64,000 bases of DNA from the NCBI GenBank assembly GCA_020050835.1, contig JAGVKB010000142.1, positions 1 to 64,000 on the forward strand, read 5' to 3'. Made by a program: the position numbers and the translations under genes. How positions within the stretch are numbered: position 1 is the stretch's first letter; each line of letters starts with the position of its first letter. Under the pieces are notes generated by a model. It had not been told where the DNA came from, did no database searches, and saw only the letters and a program-made list of their open reading frames with translations. This stretch comes from Candidatus Obscuribacterales bacterium (lineage in GTDB: Bacteria; Cyanobacteriota; Vampirovibrionia; Obscuribacterales; Obscuribacteraceae). Below are positions 1-9,295 of this stretch, piece after piece.

Positions 1-1053
1 ACTCTGTTTGATCTGATCGGCTCGCTTCTGGATAGCCTCTTCTAAAGACTTGCGCACATCGTTTTGTTCTACCAGCGGCACGCTCTTAAGTGTTTCTTTG
101 AACTGCTGGTAATTTTGCAAATCTTGCTTGTCTTTAGCTGAAAGAGAATGCTCGGAGCGGCCATTTTCGAGCGCCTTTTGAACTTTCATGCCATCATCGA
201 TCCGAGTAACTGCTTCCGGAGCAAGCTTTTGAGCGACCTGCTCCGGTGAATTACCAGAGCTTTTCATCAGGGTTTGATCCCACTTATGCACCGGATTGGT
301 CACCCATTCCTGTAATTCTTTGATCGGATTTGTCGCTTCAGCGTTGGCTTCAACTTTAGCTTGGACCGGCTCCGCTCTGACCGTTTCGCCTAGCGGCCCC
401 CGACCCTCCGCAGTCTCTGGAGCCGCTTGTGATTTGCCAGGTTGCATTTCGGTGCCGCCTGAATTTACACCAGGTTCGGATTGGCTCCCTCTGAGCTGCT
501 GGGCTCTTTGCTGAACCGCCGCCTCCAAACTGCGCTGGACGTCTGCCTTGTCGACCAGCGGAATATTCTTGATGGTGCTCTTAAACTGCCAATAGTTGCT
601 CAAGTCGAGTTTTTCTTGAGCGGTAAGTGACCCCTCGCTCCGACCTTTATCCAGCGCCGCTTGAACTTTCAGCCCGCTATCGATGCTCACTACAACTTCC
701 GGACCGAGCTTCTTAGCCACTTGCTCCGGTGAGTTGCCTGATGATTTCATCAGGTTCTCATCCCATTTGTGAACAGGATTGGAGACCCATTCTTGCAACT
801 CTTGCCAGGCACTGTTCGGCGCGCTGACCGTTTGCGGCCTGCCAACCGATTCTCCTCTTTTCTCCTGACTGCCGCTCTGACCGGTAAGCGCAGCCCAACT
901 CTTACCGAGAGACTCCAGAAACTGTTTTTGCAGCGGGGCTGCTTCCTTCTGTTTCCCTTCCAGCTCGGACTGCTCGGCTGTACGCTTCGACTTTACCGAA
1001 TCGTCGCGTTCCTTTGAAGCGTTTTTCGACTTGCCAGCCTGACCGTCGCCCAT
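1..1053 (-). CDS. Partial protein with a duplicated 104-residue unit
   Basis: The frame is open from ATG at 1053 to the window edge (351 codons), so the C-terminus is missing. Residues 1-84 are charged and low-complexity. Residues 85-188 and 246-349 are two copies of one unit, both opening with ELQEWV and carrying NPVHKWD and KSSGNSPEQVA. I count about 69 identities in 104 positions. A 57-residue Gly/Pro/Glu-rich linker separates them. No signal peptide or membrane segment is visible. A GGAG lies about 11 bases upstream of the ATG. I do not recognise the family. The next gene upstream (1303-2349) has the same orientation but lies 249 bp away. Confidence 0.82.
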   Translation of the reverse strand, partial: MGDGQAGKSKNASKERDDSVKSKRTAEQSELEGKQKEAAPLQKQFLESLGKSWAALTGQSGSQEKRGESVGRPQTVSAPNSAWQELQEWVSNPVHKWDENLMKSSGNSPEQVAKKLGPEVVVSIDSGLKVQAALDKGRSEGSLTAQEKLDLSNYWQFKSTIKNIPLVDKADVQRSLEAAVQQRAQQLRGSQSEPGVNSGGTEMQPGKSQAAPETAEGRGPLGETVRAEPVQAKVEANAEATNPIKELQEWVTNPVHKWDQTLMKSSGNSPEQVAQKLAPEAVTRIDDGMKVQKALENGRSEHSLSAKDKQDLQNYQQFKETLKSVPLVEQNDVRKSLEEAIQKRADQIKQS

Positions 1054-1265
1054 GAGAAGAACACTCCACTGCCCCTTTAATCTTTCATACTAAAGCAGCC
1101 AAGGTCTCTGCCTAATAGTCTTATACCCATTTTCGGCGGTCTGTAGCCGCTCCTGTAATAGCGCTCAGTCCGTCGCCTAATAGTTCAAAGCTTAGACGGC
1201 TACCCTGGGAATCAACCCGGCTACTCGAACACCATGACATCATACGCCTGAATTGGCAAAACGTC

Positions 1266-1283
1266 ACTGTGTAATTACACAGT
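1266..1283. promoter_or_regulatory. Perfect 18-bp palindrome, candidate operator
   Basis: ACTGTGTAATTACACAGT is a perfect palindrome in the 249-bp gap between the genes at 1-1053 and 1303-2349. It lies about 210 bp upstream of the former's start. Its centre GTAATTACAC recurs at 46687-46696 in front of another gene. It looks more like a dimeric-regulator site than a terminator, as there is no loop or T-run. The regulator is unknown. Confidence 0.4.
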
Positions 1284-1302
1284 TCCTGCCGAATTCAAGA
1301 GA

Positions 1303-2349
1303 TTAGCTGAGCGCGTAGGAGTGTCCGCAATTCAAGCAAAATGAAAAGTCGTGATCGCATTTAGTCCCGCATCGTTTGCAAATGACATCAGACGGCGCTT
1401 CAGATAATACGTTTAGAGCAGCCGGCGAAAGAGATCTGGCAACGCCACTACCAGTGATATCACTATCAGGCTTGCGGAATGCTGCGTCCATTTGCGAGTC
1501 CGCCAGGGCGGATCCAGTAGAAGCGAGGGTCTGATCCTTAGTGACAAACGGTTCGTAGCTGGTCAACCCTAACCCTTCCGGAAAGCCGCCCGAGTCAGCC
1601 CAATTTTTTGTCGGCTCGACGGTTTGGATCGCATTTTGTACTAAATCGACAACCTTGCCGTCCAAGTCGGCGGGAAACACCGCCAGACCGCCCTGGTTGC
1701 TGCTGGTACCAACCGCCTCGCGCTTGCCGCCTGACTGTCGCTCCTGACCAGCTACCCGCTCTTGCTTGCGTTCTATCCTTCGCTTACTTTCAGACGAACT
1801 CTTGCGGTCCCTTTCTTCGGCATTGTCTTTTGCTTGTTTCTGTACTTTTGCCTGGCTTTCGGCCCGGCGGTTGGCCTCCGACTGCGGCTTCAGCCATCGT
1901 TTAACCTGCTCATCGTAGTCCGTTTCATTGAGCTTGCCGGATTCTTGAACGTTGCGCCGGCGAATCTCCTGTTCTGCTTCCTTAAGCTTTCTTTGAAAGT
2001 CATCTGTAATTTGAGGAGCAGGGCCGCTCGAGCTCAAACGGCTATCGCCATAATTGCCGGAAGCGGTTCTACGCTGGCGCGAAAACTTATCTTCATTGAC
2101 GAGCCGAACAGTCTCATTGTGAGAATCGACCGCACCGTGCCCAACAAACGACGCAATCAGATAGAGAAGAGGCCAGCTCCACCACCAGTGCCAAAACCAA
2201 TTCGCTACGACAGCAAAGCCGATTAGATACCAGCATTGCTTCTTGTTGCCGCTGGCATAGAGATTGCCCAAGCCGATTAAGACGACATTCAAGACCCAAA
2301 CGAGTGCCGCAGACTTGAATTGCGAAACATTAGGTGTCGGCTCAGTCAC
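1303..2349 (-). CDS. Membrane protein with C-terminal zinc ribbon
   Basis: This 348-residue protein starts at GTG 2349, with GGAGGA seven bases upstream. Residues 12-65 form two closely spaced hydrophobic segments around a Gly/Tyr turn (GLGNLYASG), loosely like a TM2-type hairpin. Residues 85-220 are highly charged and rich in Arg, Lys, Glu and Gln, probably coiled coil or disordered. The C-terminus carries CKRC and CLNC 12 residues apart, a compact zinc ribbon. It is probably anchored in the inner membrane with the tail in the cytoplasm. The function is not recognised. The lipoprotein gene upstream is co-oriented, 73 bp away. Confidence 0.8.
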   Translation of the reverse strand: MTEPTPNVSQFKSAALVWVLNVVLIGLGNLYASGNKKQCWYLIGFAVVANWFWHWWWSWPLLYLIASFVGHGAVDSHNETVRLVNEDKFSRQRRTASGNYGDSRLSSSGPAPQITDDFQRKLKEAEQEIRRRNVQESGKLNETDYDEQVKRWLKPQSEANRRAESQAKVQKQAKDNAEERDRKSSSESKRRIERKQERVAGQERQSGGKREAVGTSSNQGGLAVFPADLDGKVVDLVQNAIQTVEPTKNWADSGGFPEGLGLTSYEPFVTKDQTLASTGSALADSQMDAAFRKPDSDITGSGVARSLSPAALNVLSEAPSDVICKRCGTKCDHDFSFCLNCGHSYALS

Positions 2350-2422
2350 AGAAGAGTCCTCCCTGCACCTGACTTAATGTGCCCAGTTTCGCCGCTCAAA
2401 TTTCACTTTCTATACAAGCGCA

Positions 2423-3205
2423 CTATTGCGAGTGAGTGTTTTCGAACAGCGCCAGATACTTTTTGGCTGCTTCATTCTTCGGGTCTTTCGCCAGAACGTT
2501 CTTGATCTCCTGGACCGCCTGCGGCAGTTCGCCGCTGTCGTGCAGCGCGACCGCCAAGCCGAGCCTGGCCTCTACGTTATCCGGATTCAGCCCGACCGCC
2601 TTCTTCTCTTCGGCGATCTGCCCTTCTAGCTCGCCAGCCTGACCGAGCACCTGGGCCAGCCGATGATGAAGACTATCGTTGTCCGGATCAAGCTGGATGG
2701 CATTTCTCAATTCATCGCTCGCCAGCTGCAAATCGCTCTTGCCCAAAGCAGCTTCGGCCAGTTGCCGGTGTCCGGCAATTTCGCTCGGTTCTAATTCGAT
2801 CGCTTTTTTTGCCTCTTCCATCGCCTGATCGAAGAGCTGCTTATGATTAAGCGCGTCGGCAAACACATAGTGAGCGATTGCGTTTTTCGGGTCTACGCTC
2901 ACTGCTTTCTTGAGCACTTCGACCGCCTCATCGTACTTTCCTTCGGTATTCAGGACCACTCCCAGATTATTTGCCGCCGTCGAACTGTTTGGCTCCATCT
3001 TGAGCGCTTTGCGATACTCGGATTCCGCCCGGGCGTAGTCACCTGATTTGAAGTACTCATTGCCGGAGATCAGATACTCGGTGCCAGTCTTGAGTCCGCA
3101 GCCGCTCAAACTACAGACCACAGCCAAGGCCAATAGCGCAGATCGGCTTGGCGCCGACGACATTGAGCGTCGTCTCATTGACTTGCCTGAGAATCTGGAA
3201 GACAT
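2423..3205 (-). CDS. TPR lipoprotein
   Basis: The 260-residue protein starts at ATG 3205, with GAGGGG about seven bases upstream. A TTG one codon earlier and an ATG at 3178 are alternatives. The N-terminus is basic, followed by a hydrophobic run ending in a lipobox (LSGC), so it should be a lipid-anchored envelope protein. The rest is a tandem array of about six tetratricopeptide repeats with the usual Ala/Gly/Tyr spacing and repeated DP.N and EP elements. TPR proteins act as scaffolds, and this lipoprotein layout recalls PilF/NlpI-like assembly factors. No specific partner can be named. The small gene at 3387 is divergent. Confidence 0.85.
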   Translation of the reverse strand: MSSRFSGKSMRRRSMSSAPSRSALLALAVVCSLSGCGLKTGTEYLISGNEYFKSGDYARAESEYRKALKMEPNSSTAANNLGVVLNTEGKYDEAVEVLKKAVSVDPKNAIAHYVFADALNHKQLFDQAMEEAKKAIELEPSEIAGHRQLAEAALGKSDLQLASDELRNAIQLDPDNDSLHHRLAQVLGQAGELEGQIAEEKKAVGLNPDNVEARLGLAVALHDSGELPQAVQEIKNVLAKDPKNEAAKKYLALFENTHSQ

Positions 3206-3322
3206 CAAAAGCCCCTCGAGATGCGCCTTTCGGCTCTACCGAATTCTAACACGGTGGAGACCGTCAGCACGCTTGTATTGTGGTCCTAATGCCAATCGAC
3301 GGGGTTATTATCAAAAATACAC

Positions 3323-3351
3323 TTGGCTAAGATTTGCAAAGCCCCTAGAAT
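3323..3351 (+). promoter_or_regulatory. Sigma-70-type promoter candidate for the 3387 gene
   Basis: TTGGCT (3323-3328) and TAGAAT (3346-3351) are separated by exactly 17 bases. The second box ends 35 bases upstream of the GTG start at 3387. This is a reasonable housekeeping promoter match, found by eye only. Confidence 0.4.
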
Positions 3352-3386
3352 TAGATCTTCCCTCAAAGCTTTCAAGAGGTAATCCC

Positions 3387-3689
3387 GTGGATGCCAACCA
3401 GACCGCCACTAATGGCGGCCATGTTGTGCCGAGCATGCAACAGAACCAACCGACCGCGATCGAATTTCTCGAAGGACAGACGGTCAGACTGATGCTCAGG
3501 GACAGTACCGTTTTACAAGGGCGGCTTGAACGAATCGGCTGGATGAGCGCAGACTCCGAAGCGATCTCCTATCTTTGCCTGCGTTTGGATAATGATTCAG
3601 TCTATGTTTTGTCCGCCCAGGGCATCAGTACCCGCAGCGGTCTTGTTTTCATTCCCTGGGACTGGGTATCCTGCGCCGTCGCCCCCTGA
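3387..3689 (+). CDS. Small protein, possible Sm/SH3-like barrel
   Basis: The start chosen is GTG 3387, with AAGAGGT six bases upstream. It gives a 100-residue protein. The open frame extends further upstream but has no ribosome site there and looks non-coding. Residues 25-95 alternate hydrophobic and polar positions with the pattern GQTVRLMLRD..VLQGRLERIG and a later VYVLSAQGIS. That resembles the strand order of Sm/Hfq-like or other small SH3 barrels. The Hfq RNA-binding signatures are not evident, so any RNA role is speculation. It is convergent with aspS, 43 bp apart. Confidence 0.7.
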   Translation: MDANQTATNGGHVVPSMQQNQPTAIEFLEGQTVRLMLRDSTVLQGRLERIGWMSADSEAISYLCLRLDNDSVYVLSAQGISTRSGLVFIPWDWVSCAVAP

Positions 3690-3732
3690 TAGGCCAGCAA
3701 AAGCACCAACCTCTTCAACTAACTTGCGCCGC

Positions 3733-5532
3733 CTACTTCGCTACCGCCGCCGGCTCGCAGGCGACATTTTTCACCTGCAATTCCTTCAACTGTTCACTCG
3801 CGGCCGCCGACGGAGCGCTGGTCATCAGGCAGCTACCAGACTGAGTTTTCGGAAAGGCGATCACGTCCCGGATCGACTTTCCGCCAGCCAGCAACATCAC
3901 TATCCGGTCCAAACCGAGCGCAATTCCGCCGTGCGGTGGAGCGCCCGACTCGAGCGCATCCAACAAGAAACCAAACTTGTCTTTGGCCACTTCGGCGTCC
4001 AAGCCGATCGCCTGAAATGCCTTCGACTGAACCTCCTGGCTGTGAATACGGATAGACCCGCCACCGATCTCCACACCGTTATAAACGATGTCATAAGCAC
4101 GTGCCCGTGCCCTGGCCGGATCGTTTTCCAAAAGATGCACATCATCGGGATGCGGGCTGGTGAATGGATGATGCACCGCCATCAACCGTCCTTCCTGCTC
4201 GTCATACTCGAACATCGGAAAGTCCGTTACCCAGAGCAGCTCATGCCTGCTGATATCGATCAGCCCCAGCTCTTCGGCCAGCTTCAATCGGAGCCGGCCT
4301 AGAACATTTGCTACCGCTTTCGGCTTGTCGGCCATCAAAAGTATCAAGTCACCAGTTTTCGCTCCAGCCAGCTTCTTCATCGACTCGAGCTGATCGGCGC
4401 TGAAATGTTGGGCGATTCCAGACGAGCGCACAGCATCGGCACCGAATCCAATCCAGGCCAATCCTTTGGCACCGGCCGATTTCGCAAAGGCTTGCCAAAG
4501 ATCGAGCTGTTTGCGCGAAGCTTGCTCATTACCGCCTTCAATGCACAAGGCTTTCAATTGCCCGCCTTCCTCACAAACCTGACGAAAAGCGTTGAATTGG
4601 CAAGCTCTTGCTATTTCCGAAAGATCCTTCAGCTCTAATTCGAAACGCAGGTCCGGCTTGTCGTTGCCAAACCTTTCCATCGCCTCCTGATAGCCGAGAT
4701 GGCGAAACGGAACATTTAGCTTTACGTCTATGCACTTAAACGTTTCAACCAGGATGCCTTCCGTAATCGCGATGATCTGCTCTTGATCGATAAAGGCCAT
4801 TTCAAGATCGAGCTGAGTAAACTCCGGCTGCCGATCGGCGCGCAGATCTTCATCCCGGAAGCACCGCGCGATCTGATAGTAGCGTTCAACTCCGCTGATC
4901 ATCAGAGTTTGCTTGAAAAGCTGCGGTGATTGCGGTAAAGCATACCAGCTGCCAGGATTGAGCCTGCTGGGCACCAAGAAGTCCCTGGCCCCTTCCGGAG
5001 TGGCTTTCGAAAGAATCGGCGTTTCCACTTCAATGAAGCCGTTAGCATCGAGAAAACGTCGCATGGACTGCGCGATTTCGTGCCGCAGCCTCAAGTTGCG
5101 TTGCATCTCTTCTCGGCGAAGATCGAGGAACCGATAGCGCAAACGCAAGGCCTCATCAACCTGATGGGCCTGGTCCAACTGAAACGGCAAGGGCCGACAA
5201 GTATTTAACAGCTCTACTTCCTCGGGATAAATCTCGATCAATCCGGTCGGCGTCTCTTTGTTTTCGCTGCCTGCCGGGCGTTTTGTCACTGCCCCTGCCG
5301 CTGCGATCACAAACTCGCTACGCACTTGAGAGAATACCTCATGGACTGCTTTATTACGGTTGGGATCAGCTACCAGCTGAACCTTTCCGGTCGCATCACG
5401 TAGCTCGATAAAGATCAAGCCGCCCAGGTCGCGTCTCGCATCTACCCAGCCGGCTACTTTCACCGACTTACCATCTTCCGCCGCACCGAGAGTTCCGCAG
5501 CCGGTCTTGCCTTTAAGCGCTATCTTTCCCAC
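3733..5532 (-). CDS. aspS: Aspartate--tRNA ligase
   Basis: This class II synthetase charges tRNA-Asp (and possibly tRNA-Asn in non-discriminating forms). Its order is the bacterial one: an OB-fold anticodon-binding domain (to about residue 115, with [18 protein letters not shown]), the catalytic core with motif 1 and motif 2 ([18 protein letters not shown]), a GAD insert, and motif 3 ([11 protein letters not shown]) followed by the FPKTQSG tail. The length of 599 residues is normal. I chose GTG 5532 because GGGGAG lies ten bases upstream; a TTG six codons earlier has no ribosome site. Whether tRNA-Asn is also charged cannot be decided here. Confidence 0.97.
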   Translation of the reverse strand: MGKIALKGKTGCGTLGAAEDGKSVKVAGWVDARRDLGGLIFIELRDATGKVQLVADPNRNKAVHEVFSQVRSEFVIAAAGAVTKRPAGSENKETPTGLIEIYPEEVELLNTCRPLPFQLDQAHQVDEALRLRYRFLDLRREEMQRNLRLRHEIAQSMRRFLDANGFIEVETPILSKATPEGARDFLVPSRLNPGSWYALPQSPQLFKQTLMISGVERYYQIARCFRDEDLRADRQPEFTQLDLEMAFIDQEQIIAITEGILVETFKCIDVKLNVPFRHLGYQEAMERFGNDKPDLRFELELKDLSEIARACQFNAFRQVCEEGGQLKALCIEGGNEQASRKQLDLWQAFAKSAGAKGLAWIGFGADAVRSSGIAQHFSADQLESMKKLAGAKTGDLILLMADKPKAVANVLGRLRLKLAEELGLIDISRHELLWVTDFPMFEYDEQEGRLMAVHHPFTSPHPDDVHLLENDPARARARAYDIVYNGVEIGGGSIRIHSQEVQSKAFQAIGLDAEVAKDKFGFLLDALESGAPPHGGIALGLDRIVMLLAGGKSIRDVIAFPKTQSGSCLMTSAPSAAASEQLKELQVKNVACEPAAVAK

Positions 5533-5648
5533 CTTCCAATATCTCCCCAAAAAACGAAGTTCATTATATCGGTTACGGGTTGTACACTATCAAATAGGGC
5601 ACTTTTTGCGCTCGATTAGAGTTACGTCTCCTTACTTACTAAATACAA

Positions 5649-6173
5649 ATGGACATCAAAGACATCCTGGTAGCTACCATCTTTATTGCGCTTGGCCTTT
5701 CGTTTGGTTACAAGGCGATTGAAGCGACCTTCTTCGGTCGCACCTGGTACTGGACCGGATTCTTCCTCTTTGGCTTAGTTTCTCCGTTCTTGATCCATTG
5801 GCCGCCTGGTAAACGCTCTCTTATCAAGAAGGTTCAAGGCTGGTGGATACACGTCACATTGGGACCGGCTTTTTTCCTCTGCGCGCTTCTGTTTACAGCC
5901 AGCGGTGCGGAAAAATTGGGCTTCAATAGCGCCGAAATTATCAATTACGTACTGACTCTTGGCAGAGAGAATGCGCCTTCGGCAATTACCTACTCAAAAG
6001 AAAGCGGCTACAAATTCCCGATTGTGCCTAGAATGCAGGCAGCTCTCTTTAAGCTCATCTCGTCGCCAGTCAAGATGGAAAAGGATCAATCGCTGACCGG
6101 TCAGGCAGAGAAGGAGAGCCAGATGCAAGGTCCTACCGGCATGCCCGGCGAGCAACCCGCACCGAAGAAGTAG
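5649..6173 (+). CDS. Small integral membrane protein
   Basis: The 174-residue protein has three likely transmembrane helices in the first 90 residues (around 6-24, 33-52 and 72-90). A soluble C-terminal part of about 85 residues follows, with a Gln/Gly/Pro/Lys-rich end. No conserved motif is recognised. The start ATG 5649 lacks a clear Shine-Dalgarno sequence. It is divergent from aspS and precedes the EF-G-like gene by 133 bp on the same strand. Confidence 0.75.
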   Translation: MDIKDILVATIFIALGLSFGYKAIEATFFGRTWYWTGFFLFGLVSPFLIHWPPGKRSLIKKVQGWWIHVTLGPAFFLCALLFTASGAEKLGFNSAEIINYVLTLGRENAPSAITYSKESGYKFPIVPRMQAALFKLISSPVKMEKDQSLTGQAEKESQMQGPTGMPGEQPAPKK

Positions 6174-6306
6174 AGCTCCAGTTCGCAGATTTTTAATTAA
6201 TTCACGGTCGGTTCACTTGCTGAAAAGAAGCAAGGGACGATAGTCTTGTCCGTTAGTAAAGAAATTTATTAGCCTCTTCCCCCTTGCCAACCAGAGGAGA
6301 ATGATC

Positions 6307-8403
6307 GTGGCCACTTCCGTTTCTCACATTAGAAATGTAGCGTTCATCGGCATCAACCATAGCGGCAAAACAGGTCTGGTGGAAGCTGCCCTGCACCTGA
6401 CAGGAGCGATTTCGCGGCGCGGAAAGATTCAGGACGGAACGATGACAACCGACTTCGAGCCGGAAGCGATCACCCGCCAGATGTCCACGCAAGTCGCCAT
6501 GGCCCGGCTCAACTACAGAGATTATCTCTTCAACATACTTGACTGTCCCGGGTTTGTAGACTTTTCGGAAGAAGTAAAGTTGGCATTGATGGGCGTGGAC
6601 GCCGCCGTCTTCGTCGTAGAGCCCGATCCCGGCCGAGTGATTCAGATGGATACTCTCTTGCGCTTCACCGAAGAGATTGGCATCGCTCGCCTGGTCTTCT
6701 TAAACAAGCTGGACAAGCCTGACTTGGATGTTAGCGGTACACTCGATGCGCTTAAGAACATGGCGGGAACCAAGGTGCCAAGACCGCTCGCTGCGATACA
6801 TTATCCGATTGGAAGCGGGCAAACTTTCGCCGGTTATGTAGACGTTCTGAAGAAAGAAGCCTTCAAGTATGGTGCACAGGGAACGCCGGAAAGAATTGAT
6901 GTTCCCGCTGACCTGCAATCCGATCTCGACCTCGCCCGCGAAAAGCTGATTGAAACTCTCGCGGACACCGACGACGCCTTACTGGAAATGGTGCTCGAAG
7001 GAACTGATGTTCCGCTCGAAGCTCTAGAAAAGGATCTAAACAAGGCCGTCAGAGCCGGAACATTCGTTCCGATTCTGGTCGGATCCGCCCACTGCGATCT
7101 GGGAGTGCTTACACTTTTAGATACGATCATCTCGCTTTGCCCATCACCAGCCGATCGCGAGTATAAGGACAAAGATGGCAAAGCGATCACAATCAAAGAG
7201 GACGGCCCGGTGATCGCCCAGGTGATCAAGACCTACATTCACCCGCAATCGGGCAAGCTGTCACTGACAAGAGTCTTCTCCGGCACGATTACCGGACACA
7301 GCGAGCTGGCCGACAGCACCCGCGGCGGGCACAAAGAGCGGGTTGGTGGTCTCTACTGGCTCCAGGGCAAGAAGAACGAGACTATGCCGCAAGCCGGTCC
7401 AGGCTCGATCGTAGCGATCGCCCGGCTGGAGTCGCCACACACTGGCGACACCCTGGTAAGCGAAAAAGAATCGACAATCATGCCCACACCGCCGCCGCCG
7501 CCGCCGCTCTACTCTCTGGCGATCGCACCGAAAAATCGCAACGACGAAGCCAAATTGTCTACACTTCTGCATAAATTGATAGAAGAAGACAGCGTACTCA
7601 AGGTAGACAGAGACCCTGACACGCACGAATATTGCTTGTATGGACAAGGTGAGGTCCACCTGACGCTTTCACGCCAGCGCCTGGAGCGAAAGTACAGCAT
7701 CCAACTCGACGTTCACAAACCGAAGATCGCTTACAAAGAGACGATCACCAGCAAATGCGAAGCACATGGCAGGCACAAGAAACAGACCGGTGGACGCGGC
7801 CAGTTCGGTGAAGTTTACTTCAAGATCGAACCGCTCGAACGAGGCGCCGGTAATAAATTCAGCGAGTCAATCGTGGGCGGCTCAGTACCCAGACAGTACA
7901 TTCCAGGCGTTGAAAAAGGAGTGATTGAAGCCGAACAGCGCGGGCAGCTGGCCGGCTTTCCAATCGTCGACGTTCATATCAATTTATTCGACGGCTCATA
8001 CCACGATGTGGACTCCGACGAAATGTCATTCAGAATGGCGGCGATTCTGGCAATGCGTGAGGGGTTGACCAAGGCCCATCCGATCATTCTCGAGCCAATT
8101 ACCGAGATGCAGGTAGTTGTTCCCAGCTCATACACGGCCGGAGTGCTCAGCCAGTTGAACGGCCGCCGCGGGCACATTCTTGGTTACGGAGCAAGCGCCA
8201 GCCGCCCCGGCTGGGACGAAGTAAATGCTCATGTCCCGCAAGCGGAGCTCTGGGATTACATAATCGATTTGCGAACATTGACCCAGGGTCTGGGCTACTA
8301 CACCTGGAAATTCGCCCACCTCTCGCCGGTACCACCGAACATCTCGCAGGAGTTGATTGCACAATGGGCGGCACATAGCGAAGCGGCTCACTCCTCCCAC
8401 TGA
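6307..8403 (+). CDS. Elongation factor G-like GTPase
   Basis: This translational GTPase of about 698 residues has all EF-G domains. The P-loop is GINHSGKT, G3 is DCPG (canonical DTPG) and G4 is NKLD. Domain II follows, then domain III after a short polyproline stretch (about residue 397). Domain IV has GGRGQFG and VEKGV, and domain V has [14 protein letters not shown]. The altered G3 and switch I suggest a paralogue of the EF-G2/EF-G-like group rather than the main fusA. The role could be ribosome recycling or a specialised one. The GAGGAG at 6294 sits against ATG 6301, so GTG 6307, seven bases away, is the better start. Confidence 0.9.
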   Translation: MATSVSHIRNVAFIGINHSGKTGLVEAALHLTGAISRRGKIQDGTMTTDFEPEAITRQMSTQVAMARLNYRDYLFNILDCPGFVDFSEEVKLALMGVDAAVFVVEPDPGRVIQMDTLLRFTEEIGIARLVFLNKLDKPDLDVSGTLDALKNMAGTKVPRPLAAIHYPIGSGQTFAGYVDVLKKEAFKYGAQGTPERIDVPADLQSDLDLAREKLIETLADTDDALLEMVLEGTDVPLEALEKDLNKAVRAGTFVPILVGSAHCDLGVLTLLDTIISLCPSPADREYKDKDGKAITIKEDGPVIAQVIKTYIHPQSGKLSLTRVFSGTITGHSELADSTRGGHKERVGGLYWLQGKKNETMPQAGPGSIVAIARLESPHTGDTLVSEKESTIMPTPPPPPPLYSLAIAPKNRNDEAKLSTLLHKLIEEDSVLKVDRDPDTHEYCLYGQGEVHLTLSRQRLERKYSIQLDVHKPKIAYKETITSKCEAHGRHKKQTGGRGQFGEVYFKIEPLERGAGNKFSESIVGGSVPRQYIPGVEKGVIEAEQRGQLAGFPIVDVHINLFDGSYHDVDSDEMSFRMAAILAMREGLTKAHPIILEPITEMQVVVPSSYTAGVLSQLNGRRGHILGYGASASRPGWDEVNAHVPQAELWDYIIDLRTLTQGLGYYTWKFAHLSPVPPNISQELIAQWAAHSEAAHSSH

Positions 8404-8518
8404 CCTCTCTCACATTTTGGTCTTCGTTGAAAGGCCTCATGGATAGTCGCTTTTCAACTTTATCACCCAAAATTCTTAATGATCATTCTGCTAAGAATGG
8501 GTCCGGCTGGGCCTCCTA

Positions 8519-8547
8519 TTGTTCACGACTATCGAAAATGCTAGTAT
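8519..8547 (+). promoter_or_regulatory. Promoter candidate for rpsU
   Basis: TTGTTC (8519-8524) and TAGTAT (8542-8547) are spaced by 17 bases and lie about 65-95 bp upstream of rpsU. The match to sigma-70 boxes is fair. Just upstream, ATTCTTA (8472-8478) and TAAGAAT (8492-8498) form a weak hairpin after the EF-G-like gene. Confidence 0.4.
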
Positions 8548-8612
8548 TACGGAATCCGGTGTCCAACTGGAAATTTTCTACCGCTAATTTTCACGAAAAA
8601 GGGGGAGGTCCC

Positions 8613-8786
8613 TTGTCAGAGGTTAGAATTGCAGAAGGTGAGAGCATCGAAACCGCTCTCAAGCGTTTCAAAAAGAAGATTCAGAAAGCCGGCATCTTGT
8701 CGGAAATAAAGCGCCGCGAACGCTATGAGAAGCCGAGCGTAAAGCGCAAGCGCAAAGCTGAAGCCGCGCGCAAGCGTCGTTCGTAG
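8613..8786 (+). CDS. rpsU: 30S ribosomal protein S21
   Basis: The 57-residue basic protein matches S21. It opens [20 protein letters not shown] and ends in a Lys/Arg-rich tail ([17 protein letters not shown]). The start is TTG 8613 behind a very strong GGGGGAGGT, so gene finders that prefer ATG may extend it wrongly to 8427. S21 binds the 30S platform near the anti-Shine-Dalgarno region. It appears monocistronic, with its own promoter candidate and terminator. Confidence 0.95.
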   Translation: MSEVRIAEGESIETALKRFKKKIQKAGILSEIKRRERYEKPSVKRKRKAEAARKRRS

Positions 8787-8818
8787 ATTCGGCAACAGAT
8801 TTTCGCTGGATTTTTTGA

Positions 8819-8850
8819 ACCTGAGTTTTGTCATAAAGCAAAACTCAGGT
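8819..8850 (+). terminator. Hairpin terminator after rpsU
   Basis: ACCTGAGTTTTG (8819-8830) and CAAAACTCAGGT (8839-8850) form a perfect 12-bp stem with an 8-base loop. A short T-rich stretch follows. It lies 33 bp after the rpsU stop. Confidence 0.8.
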
Positions 8851-9001
8851 TTCTGATTATGCTCTTCTCTTGAGAAAAAAGGCATATGTAAACCCCAGAT
8901 CTGCTTGGCAACCTAATTGTGTGAAATCTCCACTTCGACCGGGCATATTCGATTCAGACCACTCGGAAGCAGCAGGCGTCGTCTGAAAGGAGATACCGGA
9001 C

Positions 9002-9265
9002 ATGGGTAATTCTCACGGAACACCAGGAGATTTGAAGCTCGTCAACGTCGCGACGGATAGTCTGAAAGACAGGCTAAATAAGGTCTACGACGCTCTCCGG
9101 TCCCGCCCGGCAACATTATCAAACTCGGGATTGTTCGACTATCTCTGGGAGATGAAAGAGCTCGCGCTGCTCGAGGGACGCAGCACCGTGCCGGTTCCGA
9201 CGACCTGGCTCGAAGAGCTGGAAGACAGTCTCAGTCAACTCGACAACGCCGGTCGAGGACACTAA
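9002..9265 (+). CDS. Small hypothetical protein
   Basis: The 87-residue protein starts at ATG 9002 behind a good AAAGGAGAT. It is soluble and acidic overall, with predicted amphipathic helices (residues 18-35, 43-60 and 68-82). The latter half reads LWEMKELALLEGR and TTWLEELEDSLSQL. There is no cysteine, signal peptide or known motif. The stop lies 30 bp before the exported glycosidase-like gene on the same strand, so the two may be co-transcribed. The function is unknown. Confidence 0.75.
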   Translation: MGNSHGTPGDLKLVNVATDSLKDRLNKVYDALRSRPATLSNSGLFDYLWEMKELALLEGRSTVPVPTTWLEELEDSLSQLDNAGRGH

Positions 9266-9295
9266 AGTAGCGCCCACGATGCCCGAGGGAAGATC

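Noticed and set aside
3048-3386. Upstream extension of the small Sm-like gene
   Set aside because: The added sequence overlaps the divergent lipoprotein gene and its leader. A good AAGAGGT supports GTG 3387.
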